Shown in pieces: positions 58,920 to 64,000 of a DNA stretch of 64,000 nt. Numbering within the stretch: the stretch's first letter is position 1; the number at the start of each line of letters is the position of its first letter. Both the position numbers and the translations under genes were made by a program. Below the pieces are notes generated by a model. The model worked only from the letters and a program-made list of their open reading frames with translations. It had not been told where the DNA came from and searched no databases. Source of the DNA: Paracoccus sphaerophysae (GTDB lineage Bacteria; Pseudomonadota; Alphaproteobacteria; Rhodobacterales; Rhodobacteraceae); the NCBI RefSeq assembly GCF_000763805.1, contig NZ_JRKS01000001.1, forward strand, positions 62,001-126,000, in the 5' to 3' direction.

Positions 58920-59470
58920 CCGGCGGCATCGACGATCCCGACGCCCGGCCCCGCGCGCCGGAGTTCGCGCTGGACCCGCTGCAGGAGCTGAACAGCAAGG
59001 GGCTGGCCGCGATCCACCGCTGGTATCTGCGCGACCTCGGCGCGGTGGGTGCGCTGATGGGCGACATCCGCGCCGGCCTGGCCGCGCCGGGCGACCTGGC
59101 CCCGGCGGTGCGGGGGATGCCGATGGCGCAGAACCTGGCGCTTTTCGGCACCGCCTGCGGCCAGCAATGCCTGGCGCTCACCAACCACCACCAGATCGAG
59201 GATGGCTGGCTCTACCCGCAGCTCGAGGTGCAGGGCAACGCGCCGCTGAACGCGGTGCTGACGCGGCTGCGCGCGGAACACCGGATGCTGCATGGGCTGA
59301 TCGAGGATCTGGCAGGGGCCGCCGACGCGCTGGCCGTCGACCCGGAGGCGGGGAACTTCGACGCCTGCGCGCGGCATTTCGCGGCGCTCGATGCCGCCGT
59401 GAGGTCGCATTTCCGCTATGAGGAGGACTCGATCGGCCCGGCGCTCGGCTATTACGAGGTGCGGGTCTAG
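58916..59470 (+). CDS. Hemerythrin-like domain protein
   Basis: A 184-residue cytoplasmic four-helix protein of the hemerythrin HHE type. Likely diiron ligands are H34 (AAIHRWYLRDL), H91 or H92 with E95 (NHHQIEDGWLYP), H122 and H126 (EHRMLHGLIEDL), and H165 with E169 or E170 (SHFRYEEDSIG). Such proteins bind oxygen, nitric oxide or iron, or sense them. The ATG lies inside the potC stop (4-base overlap), so translation is coupled to the transporter. The link is unexplained. The gene ends convergent with the AEC gene. Confidence 0.87.
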   Translation: MTGGIDDPDARPRAPEFALDPLQELNSKGLAAIHRWYLRDLGAVGALMGDIRAGLAAPGDLAPAVRGMPMAQNLALFGTACGQQCLALTNHHQIEDGWLYPQLEVQGNAPLNAVLTRLRAEHRMLHGLIEDLAGAADALAVDPEAGNFDACARHFAALDAAVRSHFRYEEDSIGPALGYYEVRV

Positions 59471-60411
59471 GGCAGCGCCGCCAGCCAGCCCCAGATCGTG
59501 AGGATCGACAGCGCGGTGGCGATCAGCACGCCCGACGCCGCCGACCGCACCGCCGCGCCGTAGAGGTTGGCGAACAGATAGGCGTTGACCCCTGGCGCCA
59601 TCGACGCGGTGACCACGGCCGAGCGCAAGCCGGCGGCGTCCAGCCCCAGCGTCTTGCCCAGACCCCAGGTCAGCGCCGGATGCAGGATCAGCGAACAGGC
59701 GCAGATCAGCGCGATCGAGGCGCTGTCGCCCTGCGGCTTGTAGCGCAGCAGCACACCCCCCAGCGCGAACAGCGCGGCTGGCAGGGCCGACCGCGCGACC
59801 ATGTCGACCGCTGCCCAGAAGCCGCCGGGCATCACCAGCCCGGCCTGGGTCAGCACGTTCATGGTGATGCCGCACAGGATTCCAATGACCAGCGGCGTCT
59901 TCAGCACGCCCTTCAGCGCGCGCAGCGCGACGCGGCCGGCCGACAGGTCGCTGCCGCGGGCGCGCGTGAACTCCATCACCGTGATGCCCAGGGTGTAGAG
60001 CATCGGCGAATGCAGCGCGATGATGGCAAAGTTGCCGGCCAGCGCCTGGGTGCCATAGGCGCGTTCCATGATCGGGATGCCCAGCAGCAGCGAGTTCGAG
60101 AACAGGCAGGCGAAGGCGATGGCGACCGCATCCTCGGGGCTGCGGCCGATCACGCGGCGGGCGACGAACCAGCCGACGAGAAACGAGGCGATGGCGCCGG
60201 CATAGAACGAGACCAGCAGGACCGGGTTGAATTCGGCCGACAGGTCCAGCGCCGACATCGACTTGAACAGCAGCACCGGCACGCCGAAATTCTGCGCATA
60301 GCGCTGCAGCCCGTCGACACCGGCGGGCGCGAACAGCCCGCGCCAGGCGACGACATAGCCGAAGCCGATCACCAGGAAGACCGGCAGGATGACGTCGAAG
60401 AGCGCGCTCAC
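59467..60411 (-). CDS. AEC family transporter
   Basis: A 314-residue inner-membrane carrier with 10 hydrophobic segments of the auxin efflux carrier family. The first is FDVILPVFLVIGFGYVVAWR, and the central region holds FGVPVLLFKSMSALDLS. Bacterial AEC proteins export or take up malate, malonate and similar acids; the substrate here is unknown. It overlaps the MBL-hydrolase gene by 4 bases and the hemerythrin gene convergently by 4 bases. Confidence 0.88.
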   Translation of the reverse strand: MSALFDVILPVFLVIGFGYVVAWRGLFAPAGVDGLQRYAQNFGVPVLLFKSMSALDLSAEFNPVLLVSFYAGAIASFLVGWFVARRVIGRSPEDAVAIAFACLFSNSLLLGIPIMERAYGTQALAGNFAIIALHSPMLYTLGITVMEFTRARGSDLSAGRVALRALKGVLKTPLVIGILCGITMNVLTQAGLVMPGGFWAAVDMVARSALPAALFALGGVLLRYKPQGDSASIALICACSLILHPALTWGLGKTLGLDAAGLRSAVVTASMAPGVNAYLFANLYGAAVRSAASGVLIATALSILTIWGWLAALP

Positions 60412-61214
60412 AGCAGGATCTCCATCCCGTCGAAGGCGGGGACGACGTTGTCAGGCGTCTCGGCCATGACCGCGTCGTGATCCAGATCGATATGCATGTT
60501 GGTGATGATGCCCCGGCGCGTCCGCGAGCGCGCGATCCAGTCGAGCGTCAGGGCCAGATGGGCGTGGCTGGGATGCGGCGTGCGGCGCAGCGCGTCGCAG
60601 ACGAAGACCTCGGCATCCATAATCGCGGGCCAGGCGGCGTCGGGGATCGCCAGCACGTCGGGCAGATAGACCAGCGCCGGCGCCGGTGCTTCGTCGGCGG
60701 CGATCCGGAACCCCAGCGCCGGGGTGCCGCCGTGATCGACCGTGAACGGGGTAAAGCGCAGCGCGCCGCCCCGGCCCTCGATGAGGAACGGCCGCTCGAT
60801 CCGATTCAGCGCCACGATCGGGGGGTAGGCCGATCCCGGCGGCGTCTCGAACACATAGCCAAAGCGGGTCAGCAGCGCCTCGGTCGTGGGCGCATCGGCC
60901 CAGCCCGGCAGCATCGCGCGGCGGTTGTGGACGATCTGGCGCAGGTCGTCGATGCCGTGCAGGTGATCGGCATGGGGATGGGTCCAGACCACCCCATCCA
61001 GCAGCCCCACCCCCGCATCGGTCAGCTGCGGCACCAGGTCCGGCCCGGTGTCGATCAACGCGCGGGTGGTGCCGGCGTCCGAGCTCCGTTCCACCAGCAG
61101 CGAACAGCGGCGGCGGCGGTTCTTCGGGTTGGCCGGATCGCAGTCGCCCCAGTGGCCGCCCAGCCGCGGCACGCCCCCCGACGACCCGCAGCCGAGGACG
61201 ACGGCGCGGATCAT
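60408..61214 (-). CDS. MBL fold metallo-hydrolase (PhnP-like)
   Basis: A 268-residue zinc-dependent hydrolase. The metal motif THPHADHLHGIDD is intact, with further ligands expected in DHGGTPALGF and the terminal NMHIDLDHDAV. The N-terminal CGSSGGVPRLGGHWGDCDP and PKNRRRRCSLLVE are typical of the PhnP-like proteins that follow tatD in alphaproteobacteria. E. coli PhnP acts on cyclic phosphate esters; whether this one does is inference. Both neighbours overlap it by 4 bases. Confidence 0.9.
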   Translation of the reverse strand: MIRAVVLGCGSSGGVPRLGGHWGDCDPANPKNRRRRCSLLVERSSDAGTTRALIDTGPDLVPQLTDAGVGLLDGVVWTHPHADHLHGIDDLRQIVHNRRAMLPGWADAPTTEALLTRFGYVFETPPGSAYPPIVALNRIERPFLIEGRGGALRFTPFTVDHGGTPALGFRIAADEAPAPALVYLPDVLAIPDAAWPAIMDAEVFVCDALRRTPHPSHAHLALTLDWIARSRTRRGIITNMHIDLDHDAVMAETPDNVVPAFDGMEILL

Positions 61215-62047
61215 CCCGCTGCCGCTCGGGCCGCCGGGGCGCCCGCCGCCTTGGCGAACAGCCGGTCGAAATTGGCGCTGGTCAGGGCGGCGAAGTCCGC
61301 CTGGCTCATCCCGAACAGCTCGGCCCCGACACGGGCGGTGTGGGCAACATAGGCGGGCTCGTTGCGCTTGCCGCGATACGGGGGCGGGGCGAGGAACGGG
61401 GCGTCGGTTTCGACCAGGATGCGGTCGCGCGGCGCGCCCGCGAAGATCTCGCGCAGCTCGGTCGAGCGCCGGAAGGCGGCGATCCCGGACATCGAGAGAT
61501 AGAAGTCCAGGTCAAGCGCCGTGCGCGCCAGCGCCTGACCCGACGTGTAGCAGTGCATCACGCAGGAGAACGGCCCGGCCGCGTGTTCGCGCGTCAGGAT
61601 CGCGGCCATGTCGTCATCGGCATCGCGGGAATGGATGATCAGCGGCAGGCCGGTCTGCCGCGCGGCCTCGATATGGACGGCGAGGCTGTCCTTCTGCACC
61701 GCCGCGCTGTCTGCGGTATAGTGGTAATCCAGCCCGGTCTCGCCGATGCCGACGAATTTCGGATGCGCGGACAGGGCGACCAGCTGGTCGACCGTCGCCA
61801 TCGGTTCCTCGGCGGCCTGCATCGGGTGGGTGCCGGCGGCGTAAAATACGCCGGCATGCGCCTCGGCAATCGCCCTGACCTGCGGTTCCTGCCGCAGCCG
61901 GGTGCAGATGGTGACCATGCGGGTGACACCGACGGCCCGGGCGCGCGTGACGAGATCGGGCACCTGGCCCTGGAAATCGGGGAAATCCAGGTGGCAGTGG
62001 CTGTCCACCAGCAGGGGCAGCATCGGATCGGAGGGGGCTTCGGTCAT
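61211..62047 (-). CDS. tatD: TatD family metal-dependent DNase
   Basis: A 278-residue TIM-barrel hydrolase with the metal sites VDSHCHLDF, GETGLDYHYT, IIHSRDADDD, MHCYTSGQALA and ILVETDAPFL. TatD proteins have 3'-5' DNase activity and are linked to repair and DNA breakdown. The short C-terminal Ala tail is unremarkable. It sits between holB and the MBL gene as in many alphaproteobacteria; metG, which often lies between holB and tatD, is absent. Confidence 0.93.
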   Translation of the reverse strand: MTEAPSDPMLPLLVDSHCHLDFPDFQGQVPDLVTRARAVGVTRMVTICTRLRQEPQVRAIAEAHAGVFYAAGTHPMQAAEEPMATVDQLVALSAHPKFVGIGETGLDYHYTADSAAVQKDSLAVHIEAARQTGLPLIIHSRDADDDMAAILTREHAAGPFSCVMHCYTSGQALARTALDLDFYLSMSGIAAFRRSTELREIFAGAPRDRILVETDAPFLAPPPYRGKRNEPAYVAHTARVGAELFGMSQADFAALTSANFDRLFAKAAGAPAARAAAG

Positions 62048-62065
62048 TGGATCATTCCCGGCGGA

Positions 62066-63169
62066 TCAGTCGCGGGCATCCGGGGCGCCGGGCCCCTGCG
62101 CGAGGGTCAGGAGCATATCCATCACCAGCGCCGCAGGGTCAAGGTTGACCGCCCGGCCGCGGCGGGCGCGGGCGGACAGCTCGGCCTGGGCGGCGGCCCA
62201 GTGGCGGGCGGCGGCCTCGTCGGGCGACAGGCGGGTCAGCAATTCGGCCTCGCCCGGGGCGGCCTCGGGCAAGGGCGGACCCATCAGCCCGGTGCGCGCG
62301 GCGCGGGTGAGGAGGCGGTCGAGCAGCGTCATCGTCAGGTCGAACGGGTCGCCGTCGGGGCCGGGCCGTCCGGCGGCCGCGTCGGCAAGCGCCGCGGCGC
62401 GCAACCGGTCCATCCGGGGCAGGGTGGCGAACAGCGCCACCAGATCGGCATAGCGGTCGAGCCCGTCCTGCCCGGCCAGACGGAGCGCCTCGCCCACCGA
62501 GCCGCCGGCAAGCGCCGCCAGCCGCGCCGGATCGCCGGGCGCGTCGAGCGGGGCCAGCGCCGCGGCCATGTCGTCGGGCGACAGCGGCGCCAGCCGCAAT
62601 TCGCGGCAGCGCGACCGGATCGTCGGCAGCAGCCGCGCCGGCTGATGCGCGATCAGCAGCAGCACGGCGTCGCGCGGCGGCTCCTCCAGCATCTTCAGAA
62701 CGGCATTGGCGGCGGCGGTGTTCATGTCGTCGGCCGCGTCGATGATCGCGACGCGGCGCCCACCCTCGGCGGCGCTGAGATGGAAGAAGGACAGCAGCCG
62801 GCGGATGTCGTCGACGACGATCTCGGCCCGCAGCCGGCCGGTCTTGTCGTCCACGCTGCGCCGCACGAGATGCAGCCGCGGCTCGGCCAGCGCCCGCATC
62901 CGCCGCGCGACGGGGTGGTCGGGGGGCAGGTCCAGCCCGCCGCCCTCGCCCGCGATCAGCCAGCGCGCGATGGCCCAGGCTAGTGTCGCCTTGCCGGTAC
63001 CGCGCGGGCCGGTGATGAGCCAGCCGTGGGGCAGCCGGCCCGAGTCGGCGGCGGCCATGAAGCTGCCGATCGCGGCATCCTGGCCGATGACGCGCGGGGT
63101 CTCGCGCGGATGCGGCGCGCCGGGGACGCGGTCGGATTCGACGGGCGGGTCGGTCTCGGCGGCGCTCAC
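62066..63169 (-). CDS. holB: DNA polymerase III subunit delta'
   Basis: A 367-residue clamp-loader subunit. The AAA+ core has GPRGTGKATLAWAIARWL (Walker A), the central AANAVLKMLEEPPRDAVLLL and the SRC motif in IRSRCRELRLAPL. Cys for the structural zinc of E. coli delta' are missing, as usual in this class. The first 45 residues are a variable lead before IGQDAAIGSFM. It overlaps tmk by 4 bases. Confidence 0.92.
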   Translation of the reverse strand: MSAAETDPPVESDRVPGAPHPRETPRVIGQDAAIGSFMAAADSGRLPHGWLITGPRGTGKATLAWAIARWLIAGEGGGLDLPPDHPVARRMRALAEPRLHLVRRSVDDKTGRLRAEIVVDDIRRLLSFFHLSAAEGGRRVAIIDAADDMNTAAANAVLKMLEEPPRDAVLLLIAHQPARLLPTIRSRCRELRLAPLSPDDMAAALAPLDAPGDPARLAALAGGSVGEALRLAGQDGLDRYADLVALFATLPRMDRLRAAALADAAAGRPGPDGDPFDLTMTLLDRLLTRAARTGLMGPPLPEAAPGEAELLTRLSPDEAAARHWAAAQAELSARARRGRAVNLDPAALVMDMLLTLAQGPGAPDARD

Positions 63170-63780
63170 AGCGCGGCCCGGACGCGGGCGGCGACATCCT
63201 CGGCGCTGCCGCGGCCGTCGATCAGGCGGATGCGGTCGGGATGGGCCGAGGCGAGTGCGGCGAAGCCGGCGCGGAGCCGGGTCTGGAAGGGCAGGCCCAT
63301 CGTTTCGAAGCGATCCTCGGGGGCCGCCGTCGCGGGCGCGGCGTGGCGCCGGGTCGTCCGGGCCAGCGCCTCGGCCGGGTCGAGGTCGATCACCAGCGTC
63401 CGGTCCGGCTCGACACCGATCATCAGCCGGTGCAGCGCATCGACGCGGCCGCGCAGATCGCCGCGGGTCGCGCCCTGATAGACGCGGGTCGAATCGGCGA
63501 ACCGGTCGGTCACCACCCAGGCGCCGCGGTCAAGCGCCGGGCGGACGGTCCGCTCCAGATGGTCGCGGCGAGCGGCGGTGAACAGCAAGAGCTCGGTTTC
63601 CGCGGACCAGCGGTCGGCGCGGCCATCGACCAGCAGGTGGCGGATCTCCTCCGCCCCGGGAGAGCCCCCGGGCTCGCGGGTCAGGACGACCTCGCGCCCC
63701 TCGGCGCGCAGGGCGTCGGCCAGCATCCGGGCCTGGGTGGACTTGCCGGACCCGTCGATGCCCTCGAGGCTGATGAACAC
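63166..63780 (-). CDS. tmk: Thymidylate kinase
   Basis: A 204-residue kinase that phosphorylates dTMP to dTDP. The P-loop is GIDGSGKSTQ, followed by the DRx-type motif in VVTDRFADSTRVYQG and the LID-region Arg in the C-terminal half (ALARTTRRHA). The start is a GTG at 63780; no ATG is available near it. It starts 14 bases after the dacC stop and overlaps holB, so dacC-tmk-holB are one transcription unit. Confidence 0.95.
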   Translation of the reverse strand: MFISLEGIDGSGKSTQARMLADALRAEGREVVLTREPGGSPGAEEIRHLLVDGRADRWSAETELLLFTAARRDHLERTVRPALDRGAWVVTDRFADSTRVYQGATRGDLRGRVDALHRLMIGVEPDRTLVIDLDPAEALARTTRRHAAPATAAPEDRFETMGLPFQTRLRAGFAALASAHPDRIRLIDGRGSAEDVAARVRAAL

Positions 63781-63794
63781 CGCCTGCCGCCCAG

Positions 63795-64000
63795 CTAGAC
63801 GCCGGCGGCCGACATCGCGCGGCGCCCGAGCCGCAGCGCGGCGTTCTGCAGGCGGCCGACGAAGCCGGCCCGCGCCACGTCCTCGGCCGCGACCAGCGGC
63901 AGACGCGATTCGACCGAGCCGGGGATCGTCACGATCAGCTCGCCCAGCTTCTGCCCGGCGGTGATCGGGGCCTCGATCGGGCCGTCGAAGACCGCCTCGG
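63795..64000 (-). CDS. dacC: D-alanyl-D-alanine carboxypeptidase, C-terminal part
   Basis: The last 68 residues of a penicillin-binding protein 5/6-type carboxypeptidase, which trims peptidoglycan pentapeptides. The visible part (EAPITAGQKLGELIVTIPGS, VAAEDVARAGFVGRL) is the C-terminal beta domain followed by an amphipathic helix ending RRAMSAAGV, which anchors such proteins to the membrane. The catalytic domain lies beyond the window edge. A dacC-tmk-holB arrangement is usual in Rhodobacteraceae. Confidence 0.85.
   Translation of the reverse strand, partial: EAVFDGPIEAPITAGQKLGELIVTIPGSVESRLPLVAAEDVARAGFVGRLQNAALRLGRRAMSAAGV

Overview
The window is a GC-rich (about two thirds G+C) piece of an alphaproteobacterial chromosome, almost certainly a Paracoccus or close Rhodobacteraceae relative. 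The best marker is the aa3 oxidase subunit I gene at 42922-44601, whose product matches Paracoccus CtaD nearly residue for residue as I remember it. It is preceded by a Paracoccus-type cytochrome c550 gene. The rpsA-ihfB-lapA-trpF-trpB order and the recurrent GGGATATTT intergenic motif fit the same group. About 70 genes are tightly packed on both strands, and many neighbours overlap by 4 bases. I see no integrase, transposase, CRISPR array or prophage.

Layout. 1-2392: end of an Mla-type lipid transport operon (permease, ATPase, MCE protein). 2439-4588: a wrecked TetR/HlyD/ABC-2 efflux operon with two frameshifts, a nonsense codon and a large deletion that removed the ATPase. 4673-5881: a Bcr/CflA drug exporter. 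6090-6710: rpsD with a clear promoter and terminator. 6864-7222: an RTX protein remnant. 7281-8936: scpA, scpB and a small basic protein. 9013-11286: a long-form dCTP deaminase, tRNA-Pro(GGG), a MerR regulator and ihfA. 11475-17473: small and housekeeping genes (DksA-like zinc finger, acetyltransferase, receiver protein, methylmalonyl-CoA epimerase, CysZ-like protein, nitroreductase, M48 lipoprotein and unknowns). 17495-25757: ilvN-ilvI, bpt, glnE, an MFS transporter and eda.

25878-30607 holds a YgiB/YgiC-like pair (DUF1190 lipoprotein and glutathionylspermidine synthase family), divergent from a DUF1800-DUF1501 pair in which neither protein carries the Tat signal usual for DUF1501 proteins. 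About 610 bases with no recognisable gene follow. 31260-40296: clpX and clpP, pth and two conserved unknowns, then trpB, an acetyltransferase, trpF, lapA, ihfB and rpsA. 40510-46173: a TetA-like exporter, DUF2244, a VOC protein, ctaD, cycA and lipB. 46334-50053: cobalamin-dependent metH, then tRNA-Leu(GAG).

50232-51803 encodes an intact RTX protein. 51992-59470 is a polyamine-type ABC transporter operon with three consecutive paralogous binding-protein genes and a hemerythrin-like gene coupled to potC. 59467-64000, read leftwards, runs dacC (partial), tmk, holB, tatD, an MBL-fold hydrolase and an AEC carrier. The most unusual parts are the triple binding-protein operon with its hairpins and hemerythrin, the decayed efflux operon, the Tat-less DUF1800/DUF1501 pair, and the unexplained stretch before clpX.
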